A stretch of 64,000 nucleotides of DNA from Sciurus carolinensis (Eukaryota; Chordata; Mammalia; Rodentia; Sciuridae): assembly GCF_902686445.1 (NCBI RefSeq), contig NC_062213.1, forward strand, positions 139,956,491 through 140,020,490, in the 5' to 3' direction. Both the position numbers and the translations under genes were made by a program. A model generated the notes under the pieces. It was not told the origin of the DNA. It did not search any database and worked only from the letters and a program-made list of their open reading frames with translations. This document shows, piece by piece, positions 35,239 to 47,678 of this stretch. How positions within the stretch are numbered: the first letter of the stretch is position 1; every line of letters begins with the position of its first letter.

Positions 35239-35733
35239 CCAGTGCGGTGTTTCTTAGGCCACTTGGGCATCACATTGATCTTTTCTGGGGGTCTGTAAAG
35301 TCAAAACTATTTTTACAATAGTACCAGGATGTTATTTGCCTTTTTTACTCCATTTCCTTATGAGTGTGCTGTGGAATGTTCCAGAGAACATACATGCAAT
35401 AATGCAATAAATCGAATGCCGAAACAGGTATGACAATCCAGCTGTCTCCTATTACACCACATATTAACACGATTTGCAAAAATGAGAAGCCATGCTATTC
35501 TTTTAACTAATTTTTAAAAATAATATGGATATATTTTCTAAAATGCTGTTTACATTTATATTGTTATCTTTAAAGATATGAAAAAGTACTAGGGTTTTAC
35601 ATTTTTCCATTTCATTTTATAATATGGTAAATATTGATAGGTATAATCACATAAGCAAAAATTCTTTGGGTGTATTCAATAATACTGAAGACTAATTTAA
35701 GCGGTCCTTAGATAAAATTTGAGAACTAGGTTC
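35239..35733 (-). mobile_element. hAT-Charlie-like non-autonomous DNA transposon
   Basis: 'gggggtctgtaaagtcaaaactatttttacaatag' (35288-35322, with minor spacing), 'gttatttgccttttttactcc', 'tatggtaaatattgataggtataa', 'aaaattctttgggtgtattcaataa' and the end 'ggtccttagataaaatttgagaact' are blocks of a known hAT-Charlie type repeat. Terminal sequences (AGTGCGGTGTTTCTTAGG on the left; reversed AGTTCTCAAATTTTATCTAAGG on the right) look like decayed TIRs. Strand is arbitrary for such an internally deleted element. No transposase. Confidence 0.6.
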
Positions 35734-36265
35734 TAGTGAAATGCCGTGGTTTACCTGATGAATTCTGGAACTGTACATCAAGCACCTTTTTTTCTTCCAA
35801 TGAATGGACCTCAGCCCTTCCCAAAGTGTATCTATCCTTTTCCAGGAACAGTAGTATTTTCTCCTATTGAATCAAAATTTATTCCTGATAGTTTTTCAAA
35901 CACTAACCAAGTGATATCATTTGGATGAAAAGAGAGATTGCTGGATCGATTAATTAACAATTAATTAATGAAAAAATTTGGGGGTGTTGGGGTGGCAGGC
36001 ATGCTACACTGTTGCTGCCGTTAAACTATTGGATCACTTGACTTCTCTCCATTTCCCTTTTAAGCAAATGAAGTTTGAAATTATGTGTAAAATTCTACAT
36101 TTTATTGTCTCAAATCACTTCATTGGATAGTCTCACTCTAGCATGAAACCACTCTGTCTTAATTTATAATAACTGTAATTGGAACATTTCTTAATTTTCT
36201 CTCATTTTCGATAAATAAAAACTAAACAATTTTTACCTGGAAATAACTTTTAAATTTGACAAATT
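35734..36265. other. Unassigned; contains an AT palindrome at 35949-35969
   Basis: ATTAATTAA, spacer CAA, TTAATTAAT is a 9-bp-arm inverted repeat. No gene or mobile element recognised around it. Confidence 0.5.
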
Positions 36266-36362
36266 TTTCTTTTTTTTTTCTTTTTCTTAAGGAGCTGGGT
36301 ATTGAACCCAGGACCTTCACGTGCTAGGCGAGCACTCTACCATAGGGCTACATCCCCAGTTC
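36266..36362 (-). mobile_element. ID SINE, antisense, well preserved
   Basis: T-rich lead, 'ggagctgggtattgaaccc', AGGACCTTCACGTGCTAGGC, 'gagcactctaccatagggct' and 'acatccccag' are a complete reversed ID. Confidence 0.88.
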
Positions 36363-37214
36363 AAGTTTGTTGATTTGAGGGAGGGTTTGTGACTGGGCAA
36401 AGGCCAGGTTATTGTGAAATGGATGTTAACAGTAGATGCAAAATTAATTCTTTTGCTATTTTCATCTTTGTCTCTAAATAAAAATAATATACTTCATTTC
36501 TTGGCTAAATGAGCAGTCTGTAAGAACAAAGCACCATTTTGTAGGAAGGAAATATTAGGTCATCCAGCCAAAACAACACTTTGTTAATAAATGTAACCAT
36601 TTTCCAACTTCACTTTCAATCTTATTCGTTATTTGTGGATTGGTTAAATTTTTCTGTGCCACCTTAAAAAATTGTTCTCAAAAAAGGCAAGAGTTTTCTT
36701 AAACTATACTGTTTTCTTCTATTTTTCTGACATTAGATGTCTGCAGATGTTATTGTGAACTTAAGAAATATATGACTTTCATGGCTAAGCATTAGAAAAA
36801 GGACGTATAACATGACATTGCTTTCCTATTTCAGTGTGAGTTCCTTGGCAATTCAAAGTGGAAACCCACAGGGTAACCACAGGAGGTAACACCTTCCTGG
36901 ATCAATATTTGTGCATCAGATGTTATAAGAATGTTTTGTAAGGTTCATAAATGAAGAGCTTTTTTCTCCAGACTCAGAAATGAAATTAAAAGGAATTTGG
37001 CTGTCAAGGGACTTGCCTTTTCTGGAGCAAACAAGCAACTAAAAAGAAGGCTTTAAATGAGTCAATTAAAGGCAAATGTTCAGTGAAAAGAATACCAGAA
37101 ATATTCCTTTTTGGAGAGATCCTTTCCCCCAGTTAATTGGTAGTTTTATAAAAACCATGTCATATCAAATAAAATCAAATCCACCAACCTTTACTAAGTG
37201 TATTAAGTTTGATT
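36363..37214. other. Unassigned AT-rich intergenic sequence
   Basis: Nothing recognised. Confidence 0.5.
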
Positions 37215-37360
37215 CAGTTCCACTCAACGGACATTTATTAAACATCACCTTTTACACACTAGGATTAAGATAGGGTCAAGCTTTGAAACTATCAAGAAAA
37301 AAACCTGGACCTCTGGGTTCATACAGTCTTGTGAAGAAGTAGACAACAGCAAATGATGTT
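37215..37360 (-). mobile_element. L2 LINE 3' end, antisense
   Basis: 'caacggacatttattaaacatc', 'cacactaggattaagatagggtc' and 'acagtcttgtgaagaagtagacaac' follow the reversed L2 tail, diverged. Confidence 0.5.
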
Positions 37361-38084
37361 TTTAGAATTTGGTAACCTACAAATTTACCAGAGGCAATGG
37401 TGATTGGTTGAAATATGGTAGAATGAGGGAGGATCCATGAGGTCAAGCAAGGAGAGAATATACTCTGGACTGTCATGAATTTGGAAGACTATGACAGCAA
37501 AGCTAATAAGAGTGGGAGAAGGGGCTGAGAAAGTAACTAAGGACTAACTTACATAGTACAGCATACTGAGCAGCTCAGTAACATTTTTGAGTTATAGAAG
37601 TTATCAGCAAGGAGGGATATAATTAGGTTAAGTATCACTAGTATTCTGTATGAAGGTTAAGGTTACTTCTGCCCCACTCACTTGGTTGCTGAATCAGGTG
37701 TTCGGTGTAACACAAGGGAACTCATAACTCCAGGGAAAAGAAAGTTCCACAGAATGAAGATTTGACAGTGGAACTGGGCATTATTCATTTGATGGCAGCA
37801 TATTCCAAAGGAGTGCATTGTTAAGTGGGTTTCCTGATTATATTATCTTAAATAATAGAATTTTAAATCTTCCTAATGAGATGGGGATCAACCTTGAAAA
37901 GTTATTGTACTAAAAAACATTTTCTGATTACCTCATGGCAAAGTACTTAAAAGGAGCTATTGAATCATTGAATCATGACCCATTGAATTTTCTTTCAGGA
38001 ATGCAAACGTAGATGAGTGTTAGGAAATCCATTAATAAAGTAATCATCTAATAAAGTCCAGGAAAAAAATAATCCCAAGGACAC
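37361..38084. other. Unassigned intergenic sequence
   Basis: Nothing recognised. Confidence 0.5.
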
Positions 38085-38615
38085 TAAAAATGTATTTAAT
38101 AAAATTTGTCATAGTAATTTTACAGTGAAAAAATCTGGCAGATACTACCTTAATCAAGTGATAAAGATTAATATCTCCAGTAATAAAATACATCAACCAC
38201 TTACAATGCACCAAGAATGACATAGGACCTCTGTGATATTCCTCATCCTAATTCAGAGAAAAGAAAATCCAAATTGAGAACCGTTTTACAAATAACTGAT
38301 TTTTTATCTTCCAAAGTGTCGAAACTATGAAACTCATAGATTAGAGAGTACTAAGGAGACAAAGCAATTAAATAAAATGTGGGGATATTGGATTATAATT
38401 TGGAAAATAATAAATCTGAAGAGATAATGTGGCTTAGGTTAATACTATACCAATATTAAACTCAAATGGATATATGTTTCATAGTAACAAGAGATGCTAA
38501 CATTAGAGGACGCTGGATGAAGAGTATAAGAAAATTCTCTACACTATCTGAAATTATTTTGTAAAACCAAAATTAATTCAAAATAGCATTTTAAAATACT
38601 CATTCAATTGCATTC
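38085..38615 (+). mobile_element. L1ME-type LINE 3' UTR
   Basis: 'tctggcagatactaccttaatcaagtg', 'gacctctgtgatattcctca', 'ttacaaataactgattttttatcttcc', 'acgctggatgaagagtataag' and 'ctctacactatctgaaattattttgtaa' are successive blocks of an L1ME/L1M4-like 3' UTR in sense. The A-rich end is near 38600. The ORF2 portion is absent. Confidence 0.75.
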
Positions 38616-39683
38616 TTCAAAACTGATGAATTAAATTGTATGTGAACCATACTTCCATACAACAAATTATTTTTTAAAAATTGATTTGAATAATTTAAGA
38701 TTCATTAACTTTATTAGCTATGGTGAATGTTGTGATTATCTTTATTAATTACATAAGCATTCTTTAGTATTTACACATAGGTGACATGATATCTGTGATT
38801 CACTTTAAAATACTTGAATCTAAAGAGTGATTAGAGATAAAGAAAAAATTGTTGAAGTTAGGTGATAGTGTCTTCTACATTTGCTCTATTTCTGTGAAAG
38901 TTTAATGTTTTTCACAATATGAAATTTTTAAATAGTCATTTAATATTTTTATTTTTCAAAAAGATTAGAGTTCCAAATTGACAATTTTTATTATAATGAG
39001 TAGCTGTAAGAGAACATATTGTGACAAATAACTTTTGAGAAACATAAATACATTATTCTGGATAAGGGTATTTTAATAATGAGTGGCAAACTTGAGCTAG
39101 GGAGAGAACATTTAGACTAGAAATGTTCATTGTTACATGATTTTGCAAATGGAAATATTATGTCTCCCAATAAAATTCTCATATCTGACTGATTTAAGAA
39201 ACTGAACACATAATTTTAATGTTTTTAGAATCTTCCAAATAATTTCTTTATTCAGTATTATTGAATCCTTTGTAGGAATAACTGTTGTTAGCAGAGAGTA
39301 GAGATATTTAAAATGAGGCTTAGAATAATTTTTGAGAGAAAATGGGAAGTAAATCAATAAAGGTGTATTTCTTCTACTTATATCGGTAGATTCAGAAATA
39401 TCTACTCCAGCAACAATAGCTGTTTGAAAACAAAACAAACTTAGATGGCCTCTATGTTATTATTTTACAAAGATTTGAAACATGATTTTTTTTTAAAGTA
39501 ATGTATAATTAAGCATATTCAATTATATTACTAACAAAATTATTTTGGGGGTGAACAAAAATAGTTTCAGTATCAATAATAAAATAGTTAATTTTTAAAA
39601 ATTTGCTGCATCCTTTTCTTATTTCTCATTTTGTGTGTGGATCATAAGGTGTGTAACCTACTAGTACCATAGTACCTACATAC
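38616..39683. other. Unassigned AT-rich intergenic sequence
   Basis: Nothing recognised; a 101-codon minus-strand ORF (39133-39438) has no family resemblance. Confidence 0.5.
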
Positions 39684-39890
39684 CTTTTTGTGGAGGGAAT
39701 CCTGAGGATTGAATTGATGGGCACTTTACTGCTACTATATCTCCAGTTCTTTTTTAAAATAGAAATATTTTTATTTTAGGATAGGTCTTTTGAATTGCTA
39801 AGTTACTGTGGCCTAGAACTTGTGATTCTCCTGCCTCAGTTTCTTGAGTCACTGGTATTACAGGCGTGCACCACCCCCAGACCTATATAT
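39684..39890 (-). mobile_element. B1-dID-type composite SINE, antisense, diverged
   Basis: Reversed ID half first (gaggattgaattgatgggcac ... atatctccag), then a T-rich linker, then the reversed B1-like half (gtgattctcctgcctcag, 'gtcactggtattacaggcgtg'). Confidence 0.8.
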
Positions 39891-40870
39891 CATTTTTAAA
39901 CATGAATTTCTGTTGTTACAAATATGATGGAATAAATAGTCTGAAAAGACTATTACTGTACAATATCTGGCAAAGCTAGATGTTGTATAACAAATATCCT
40001 CACAAATGTATATCTCTATTGCCCAGGAAATAAGAAAACTCTTGAAGTTAAATAAATGATATGAGTCCTCACAATCAGCAAGGTCAGTGGGTGGGCAGAT
40101 GCTGACCCAGTTCTTTGTAAGTTCAGAATTGGTGATGTAATGCCTATTCAGGTACAGGTACCTAGGCCACCAACTATGGAACTAAGACCTTGTAAAGAAT
40201 AAAATCAGAAATATGTATCCAGTATCCCAGGGACACGTTAAAGAAGCTTGTCTGTCTTACCTAGAAACTGTAAAGGATTAAAAAATAAATAAATAAACAT
40301 ACCGTCCCACAAATAAATACATTGTTACTGGAACTTTTTAACTACAGATCAACCAAGACACAGGTCTATGGTCTGCTTTGTACTGATTTTTAATACCAAG
40401 TAATCCTGGAATCTCCCAAGACAAAAAAATCAGCATGAAAGTTCAGACCAGTAATGAGTTTGAAACTCCAGCAGAAGTGAAGGCCAATCTTTGGAGAGAC
40501 ATGCACTCTACTTAATTTTACAGGCTTTTACCAAAAACAAACAAACAAACAAAAACAAACCTTATTGGAGATGTGCATAAAAATCAATCCTAATACATGA
40601 AAAAATATTAAATCATAACTGAAAGCAAATAAAATAGGAAGGAGTTTGGATTGCCTGAGGACTAGAGATAAACAATTGAGAAAGAATCCAAAATCAAAAT
40701 CATGAAAGAAGCACAAAACCAATAAAAGAAGAAGATAGAGATGAATGAAACCATCAAAACAAAACTTGAAGATATGTAAAATAATCAAAGAGAACTTCTA
40801 GAACTTGCAAATATGATATTGAAACATAATATCTATGTAAAAATTACACATGAGGAAGTCCCCACTGTGG
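39891..40870 (+). mobile_element. Possible L1M 5' region and ORF1 remnant
   Basis: 'agaacttctagaacttgcaaatatg' and 'catcaaaacaaaacttgaag' near 40760-40815, together with the A-rich ORF1-like text before it, recall L1M/HAL1 ORF1. The 39891-40500 part is weaker. A CAAA repeat lies at 40534-40560. Confidence 0.35.
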
Positions 40871-41694
40871 TGCTTAACAGCAGGGCCACATAATCAAAAA
40901 TGTTGATAGTTCTCTGGTTTAGAGGATTAAAATAAGTAATCTAAATGTGTGAAATCCATTGTAAGTTAAAATTACTGAAAAGTGGATAACCCATGCTCAT
41001 GTAAATAGGCAGTGAATACACATTCTGCCATTTTTTTTGGCATGGAGATCTGTGGGCAAAGTATTGCTACCATATATTCCGATTTCCCAGGAGAAATGGT
41101 TCAGTCCAACTTTCTACATAAAATCTAAAATTTTTAAAATATGGGTAGTGATTACAAATTCTTCTTAAACCCTGAATGCATCTAAGGAAACAACAGTGGC
41201 TAACATATCGCTCATCTTGATTTGAAGTACTGGTCAAAGCAGAAGGACCTCTTAAAATGATTGAGAGAGAAGGGTCAGAAGTGCAAGGATACAGAAACAG
41301 AGAGCAGGAGTTTTCAGGCTATAGTGAATAGCAAACAGTGTTCCATGTGGTAGGAAGAATATAGGATAAGGAATTAATTCATTGCACTTGGTTGGAAACA
41401 TGCGCTTCCATGACTTTTAAGGAAAATTCCAGTAGTATTGATAACTGCACCATACATCAGTGAATTGAGAAAACATTATTAATCAGGAAAATAGTTGGTA
41501 TGTGTCATCTACTTGGGTTCAGAAAAGGGTGTACTAACTCAAGGTCAGAAGACTGTTAATATTGTTTATGTATTAATAATAATGTATGTACACATATATA
41601 AACAAATATATATATATATGTGGTAGGAGGAGACTCAAGCATGCTTACATTATAGGAGCGAAGATGCAGTGGAGAGGGAGAAAGCAGGTTATTT
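40871..41694. other. Unassigned intergenic sequence with a short (AT)n at 41606-41621
   Basis: No gene or assignable repeat recognised. Confidence 0.5.
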
Positions 41695-42046
41695 ATGGGA
41701 CAGATCAGATCAAAAGGATTGACCTTGAACAGAGGAGAGTCGTCGTATTCTGTAGAACTAGAAAAGAAGATGACTGCTCTTAAAGACAACTGTAGAAAGC
41801 AGGAAGAATATCTGAGGCAATTCCACTTAGGTTCTGATTACCTTTATTTATATATTTATTTATTTATTCTTTTTTTTATGAAACAAGCAACAAAATCAAC
41901 AGTTGAGGAGGACGCTAGGGATCATCTTCAAAGAGAGTGGTGAACACTAGATAAATATGCTCCAGAGTCCAAAGAACAATTGAAGAAAATGCTTACTGAT
42001 GTAGAAAGATCTTTTGTAAAAGCTGAGGCAATTAAGAGGAACAAAT
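41695..42046 (+). pseudogene. Coiled-coil-like broken reading frame, possible retropseudogene
   Basis: From the ATG at 41695 an 82-codon frame runs to a TGA at 41941-41943, and the same frame stays open for 34 more codons to a TAA near 42046. Residues 22-45 (SVELEKKMTALKDNCRKQEE) and the stretch on both sides of the TGA (EEDARDHLQREW; then APESKEQLKKMLTDVERSFV) are rich in Glu, Lys, Gln and Leu with heptad-like spacing, unlike the other chance ORFs here. The two halves are separated by a hydrophobic run coded by a (TTTA)n-like low-complexity tract (41842-41878), probably inserted. I do not recognise the parent gene. No splice sites frame it. It could be chance in A-rich DNA. Confidence 0.3.
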
Positions 42047-42207
42047 AATCACAAAGTTTCAAAAACAAAAATCAAGCTGTGGAAAGTAGTATGAAATTTA
42101 AAAAATGGTAAAATGTAATATACTATAACTCACCAATCACTTGCTAACTAACTAATTAACCAAGTAGTGTTACCATAAGTATCCTTAAGTCTCTTACCTC
42201 AAAAGGT

Positions 42208-42433
42208 GATCATAAGCCAGGTTCAGTGGTGCATGCCTGTAATCCCAGCCACTCGGGAGGCTGAGGCAGGAGGATCATGAGTTCGAAGCCAGCCTCAGCA
42301 ATTTAGCAAGGCACTAAGCAACACAGCAAGTCCCTGTCTCTAAATAAAATATAAAAAAGGCTGGGGATGGGGATGTTGCTCAGTGATTAAGCACCCCTGT
42401 GTTCAATCCTCAGTACAAAAAAAAAGATTATAA
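42208..42433 (+). mobile_element. B1-dID composite SINE, full length and well preserved
   Basis: Body 42216-42425: B1-like half (GTGCATGCCTGTAATCCCAG, 'cactcgggaggctgaggcagg'), A-rich linker, ID-like half (gctggggatggggatgttgc, TGTGTTCAATCCTCAG) and an A tail. Flanks GATCATAA (42208-42215) and GATTATAA (42426-42433) differ by one transition and are a likely target-site duplication. The ID half carries an extra GGGGAT unit. Confidence 0.92.
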
Positions 42434-43069
42434 AATAATTTGCATCTCATTTCCTCAAAAGACATTTCAACTGTATATTCCATACATAATTACTACTAGA
42501 AATGACATAGGATCACAATGTATGTAATCTCTAGCCTTCCCAGAACTTTCCATAGAAACATAAACATCTACTGCATACTATTTAGTGTTTACATGGAATA
42601 CCATTATAAAGATATATCATAATCATGTACCCATTTATTGATAGTCATTTAAGTTGTTTACACTGCTTTTGGTATTCAAATGGAGTTTGCAGATGTAAAT
42701 GTCCTTGAAGGATATATGTTTCCAGCATTTTCATATTGCATTTTGAAAGATGATACCAATTTATTCTATCATATCAACATATTGTAGAATTTGTTTTCCC
42801 ATTTCCTCACCGGAATCATAAATACAAAAGTTAAGTTGTCTTGCAACCAATAAGAGGGAAGAAATTAGTAACTTCTCTTGTTTCTTTTACAGGGAGCAGA
42901 GGAAATAATGATGAATAGGCCATTGCCCTTGATCAGCCTACAATTTCAGTCTATTGCAAGGGGCAGATAATTAAATAAATAAGAAATTAAAGTAGGGTCA
43001 GTCTGAGAATACAGGAAGTTTAGAATGTTATGAAAACACAAAAGATATCTCATTGAAATACTGTGATAC
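42434..43069. other. Unassigned AT-rich intergenic sequence
   Basis: Nothing recognised. Confidence 0.5.
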
Positions 43070-43292
43070 AACTGGGTGTGTTGGCCCATGCCTGGAACCA
43101 CAGTGACTCTGAAGGCTGAGAACTGGAGGATTACAAGTTCAAGGCCAGCCTCAACAACATAGCAAAAATCTGCTTAAAAACAAAAAAAAATCTAAAAAGG
43201 GTTGGGTATGTACTTCAGTGGTAGAGCACCCCTGAGTTCAATTCCCAGTTCTTCAAAAAACAATTAAAAAAAAAATAACAACAACAACAAAA
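43070..43292 (+). mobile_element. B1-dID composite SINE, diverged, (AAC)n tail
   Basis: 'ttggcccatgcctggaacc' and 'ctgaaggctgagaactggagg' form the B1-like half; 'gttgggtatgtacttcagtgg' and 'gagttcaattcccag' the ID half. The A tail has become (AAC)n at 43275-43291. Confidence 0.85.
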
Positions 43293-45062
43293 TGTTGATA
43301 AAGGGAGATTGCTATAAGAATTAATGACTAATCTGAGACCCAAATGATTAATATGATTTTGCAAGATAATGTTTGGACAAATTTTTTCACAACCAGAAGA
43401 CAAAGAGGCTACAAAATTCAATTGGCAAGAGAAAGCATGCTTTAATACAGCCAGATTGGAATGTTGCTTTGGGGCTTCTCATTGCTTATATTAATGATTC
43501 TTTTATTTTTTTGAATTATGCTTTTTAACTTACAAAATGGTTTTTAGTGACTGTCCACTTACTAAAACATCCTACTTTTACAAATCATTTCTCTATTTTC
43601 ACAAGTTTTTATTGAAGTCAACAATCTGCTTGGCATTGTTAGACCAGGATAATACAGTACAGTCATGTTATCATTCATCTCAACTTCATAGTTTCTTTAA
43701 CATCTTCACTGCAATGACCAGATACTGTACTTCACTTGATCCGCTCAAACCCACAACTCAACTACACTTAGATCCCCAGTTTATCTATGTCAAAAATTTT
43801 AATCATTATTTTCCAATTCATTGACATTCGCTCATTTTCCTCATCCTACTACTTTCTTCCTCATATTCTCAGTAGCTAGGAGTGCTCATCCCTAGGCCTA
43901 ATTACTTAGAAATACTGCTTTCCAATTCATCCTCATCTTTACTATCTATGCAGAACACTATAAGGATCTTAAAGAATTTTATCTTAGTAAATACATATTC
44001 TTCAACACAACACGCCAATCAGAGTGTGATATAACTCTATTGTGAAACATCAGTTTTCCTTTTTTTCCTATAATTCCTTTGCCATGAGTTTCTTTCTAGT
44101 GATAACCACCTATAAGGATTTTAATAAATGAGTTTCAAAGTGAAAGAAAATAATTGATATTTACCCTTTTACCTTAAAATTAGTCTCTTGAAGTTCATTT
44201 TAGAAAATATATATATAATTGCAAAAATGAGAAATGATTTGTAAAAGCAGAGTGTTTCACTAAATGGACAACCACTCAAAACCATTTTATAAATTAAAAA
44301 GCATAATTCAGTAAAATCTTGTAATATCATTACGGGTTATTAGCAGATTAGGAAGACTGATAGATTGTGCTGTGCAAACACAAGGTAGTACAGTTTGGAG
44401 CTAGATCTTTGTGCTGAGGCCTGTGGCTGTCTGTGAAGGTCCCATGTCAAGAGCTAGATGCAGGTCTCTTGTGTCTCACAGACACCTGTGCCTCAAGGAT
44501 TTCTCAGTTCATCCAGAACTCCTCTCCCCCACCATCTTCCTAAGCTCATAAAACTTGACATCATCAAGAATCAGTAAGAAGAACTTTAGATGGTTAAGAG
44601 AGGACAGTGGTATGGAAAGTCAAGTCCCCAGCATTTGCCTGGCTTGGATTCAATGGAAACAGTTCAAGGAAAACAGGGAAATCTAGGCCCACCTTATCTC
44701 ATTACCCACTGGGACTAGATTATGGTAATAAGCCATGAATCAATGTATAAATGAACATGGGAAGACTTGAAAAGGTCTAGATCCAGAAAGTAGTATTAGG
44801 GGAATGGATAGATGATCAGAAGATGAAAAAGGATGAGGATAGCTAGAAGATCTATAACTGAAGAGCATGAGGTTGAAGAGGAAGCATTTTATATAAGGCT
44901 GGAGAAAGTTGCTCTGAAAATTAAAGGTTTCCACTGCATGCTTAGGGGGGACAATTTTTTTCATAAAACAAACATATGTGACATTCTAGGTACATCATGG
45001 ATGTTTTTACTAGATCACCAATAATGGGTAGGTAGAGGGTAAGAAAGGGAGAAGAGGATGGA
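43293..45062. other. Unassigned intergenic sequence
   Basis: No repeat or gene assigned. ORFs of 95 codons (43537-43824) and 74 codons (44740-44964, minus) show no family resemblance. Confidence 0.45.
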
Positions 45063-45240
45063 ATAGTTTTTCAATAAATATTCATTTAAATAAATTTATA
45101 TTGGACACCTAAAATACTCTTAGCCTGACATTCATCTGGGGACAATGGTGGCCCACAAAGCAGATGTGGTCCCTGTCCTCCTGTGACTTACCATATATTC
45201 AGGAAAACTAATATAAAATAATAAATTCAATTAACATCTA
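45063..45240 (-). mobile_element. L2 LINE 3' end, antisense
   Basis: 'caataaatattcatttaaataaa', 'ctgacattcatctggggacaatgg' and 'gatgtggtccctgtcctcctgtgactta' follow the reversed L2 tail. Confidence 0.65.
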
Positions 45241-45649
45241 CTCATAATATAAATTTAAATTGTGAAAATTTAAACAAAGAAACGCGTCATCTGAAAGAAT
45301 TCCAAGGAGGCCGAGGAAGGCTGCTCTAGGAAAGGGCCCAAAGGGTTCTGGTCCAAAAGAAGGCAAAGATGTTGGCCAGGCAGAGTTTAGTATTCCTTTT
45401 ATTTTACTGAATGAATGTTAACACAACAACACGTTGGCAAGGAGAAAACAGACTGAGGAACTTGCATCAGAGTATGTGTGTACATATGTACTCCTAAATG
45501 AGTGTATGTATAAATGTATATATGGGTGAATACATGTCCTCATATATACAGATGGACATGGAGCTACTCAGGGGATTTAACCCTTCATGATTGTGGCAGC
45601 TGGTTCCTGAGAAACTGCTATCCTTGTTGCAAAGCAGAGAGTCAGAAGG
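45241..45649. other. Unassigned intergenic sequence
   Basis: A (TATG)-like stretch near 45470-45545 is the only visible structure. Confidence 0.5.
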
Positions 45650-46045
45650 TATTATGGTTTAGATATGAGATGTCCTCCAAAAGCTCATGTGTGAGAAAAT
45701 GCAAGAAAGTTCAGAGGTGAAATGATTAAATGATGAGAGTTATAACCCAATCAGAGCATCAGTCCCCTGATAGGAATGAACTGGGCAGGTAGAGAATGGC
45801 CGAAGGAGGTAGGTCACTGGGGGTGACCTTTGGAGTTCATGTTTCACCTCTGCTTCCTGCTTTGCATGTCCTGAGCTGCTTTCCTCTGCCACATCCTTCC
45901 ATCAGGATGTTCTGCCTCACTGGCCCAGAGCAATGGAGCTGGTCATCTATGGACTGAGACCTCTGAGCTCCTTAAAAACTTTCCCTCCTCTGAAATTGTT
46001 CTTGTTCTTCTTTTGATCACAGCAGTGAAAAAGCTGACTGAAACA
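45650..46045 (+). mobile_element. Solo ERVL-MaLR LTR (rodent MT-like), sense
   Basis: Begins TATTATGGTTTAGATATGAG, passes 'tgcaagaaagttcagaggtg', 'cagtcccctgataggaatg', 'gctgctttcctctgccaca', 'tctatggactgagacctctg' and ends with CAGCAGTGAAAAAGCTGACTGAAACA. Flanking GAAGG and GGAGG (4 of 5) may be the 5-bp target-site duplication. Same family as 9275-9719 and 54990-55399 but opposite strand. Solo LTRs arise by recombination between the two LTRs of a provirus. Confidence 0.85.
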
Positions 46046-46920
46046 GGAGGGAAGGTGTGAAGTATGTAACAATAAGGACGAACTGCAACCACAAACAAGA
46101 GCTAGAACTCAGGATTTTAAACTGGAAATTGCTCCTCTCCTCTCCTCCAAGTCCCCACCTTAGGTGATGCTGGTTTTCTATAGAAAAAGTTGGCCTACTT
46201 ATGCACCAAGCTAAACATAAGCTGGGCCCAGGATTCAGAGAAACTAAAACAGATGAAAGAGGACATCAGGTGAGAGCAGGAGCAGCCACAGGCTGGTCTG
46301 CTTTCCCACGTTCACAAGGCAAGCTGGAGGATTTAGGAGGATGGACTTTGAAGTGCAGCAGTTTCATACCCTGCACCAACCTTCCAATTATAGGATGAAT
46401 ATGGTTACCCTTCACATCCCTTTTCAAATTCCATCTGTACCTAAGTACAGAAGAATGCTGAGAAATGTCATTCCAGCTTAGGTAAACTGACCCAATGCAA
46501 ATCCACTATAGTGCTAATTCTTAATGTTTTAAAAAATCTTCTCTGGAGGTCTTTAGGGAGGATAAAATGGAATGGGTTCTATTGTTAGGAACTGAAGTCA
46601 GGAGGATTAGATTTGGCCCTATGTCCTGCAGTTGTAATGAGAGAAGGTCCAGGTATAAGACAGACGGGCAACATTAAAGTGTTAGAAATAGACTCCAGTG
46701 GAAGACAGCTCTGTGATCCAGGACTTTTATTGGGATAGTGTATTCAGCCAGTATAGTCATGACAAGGCTATTCTCTAAAGGAAACAGTAGAAGATGAGAA
46801 TAAAGACAACCAAAGTCACATCAACTTAATAGAGCATTCATCTGGGGAATACCACAAGGAAATAAAAGAGTTGATGCAGTCAGATAATGTTTTCATAACT
46901 GAGCCAAAAAAAAAAAAAAA
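46046..46920. other. Unassigned intergenic sequence, A run at 46906-46920
   Basis: No gene or repeat assigned. Confidence 0.45.
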
Positions 46921-47225
46921 TCCATTCCTTCTTGAAGCCATCTACAAACTAACCCCACTTGGCTTCTTTTAGTTTCAATCACTCTAAACTTCTTCCTGTC
47001 CTCTTCCCTGAATGCAGAACACTTACGTAAAAGTCTCTTTACAGCTTCCATCTGGCAGATGTTTCTGTCACTTGAGTTTATGATTTTATGAGTCTACCTT
47101 GTCTCCTTTGTGGGACCTTACGTTTCTCAAGAGCAGGACTGGGCTTCTTGCTTCTTTTATAATACTCTTTTGAATGTTGCTTTTCACAGAAGGGTCACTT
47201 AGTAAATGCTGTTGACTGACGTGGT
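46921..47225 (+). mobile_element. L2 LINE 3' end, sense
   Basis: 'gaagccatctacaaactaacc', 'tttgtgggaccttacgtttctcaagagcagg' (spaced), 'cttttataatactcttttg' and the tail 'cacttagtaaatgctgttgac' follow the sense L2 order. The unrelated A run just before 46921 is not part of it. Confidence 0.55.
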
Positions 47226-47678
47226 GACAGATTGAAGGATTTTTCTGTTTTGAGGAACTGTTGGCCCAAATTGAGCAATCTGACAGGTTTTCGCTTACAA
47301 ATAGTAAAAATAATGGACTAAAGGGGAGACCTTCAAGATCAAAGATATTTCAGGAATTGTTATCCTGGTAAATTATATACTAACAATATAAAGAAACCTT
47401 TAGATCCAAACTGGTTTTGTTTGTTTGTTTGTTTTGGACAATTACATAGGCATATCCTTGTCATCATATTCTGTTCTTAAATGTTTGCTCCCCTCAGCAA
47501 AGTTTCTTTGAACTTTGCAAGAAGGAAACTCTCCCTGTTTACTCTGCTCATAGTACTACTGGTAAGTCGGCTTCTGAAGTATCTCTAGGTTTTAATCATA
47601 ATTCCTCTCTTCCTAGAGTGTCGTACTCTCCTTCCCCATCAAAGTCACTTTCCTATTCTGATCTCATTATATATAGAT
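47226..47678. other. Unassigned intergenic sequence
   Basis: Nothing recognised. Confidence 0.5.

Noticed and set aside
45650..46045. Provirus with coding genes
   Set aside because: Only an LTR is present; no gag, pol or env sequence was recognised next to any of the MaLR LTRs.
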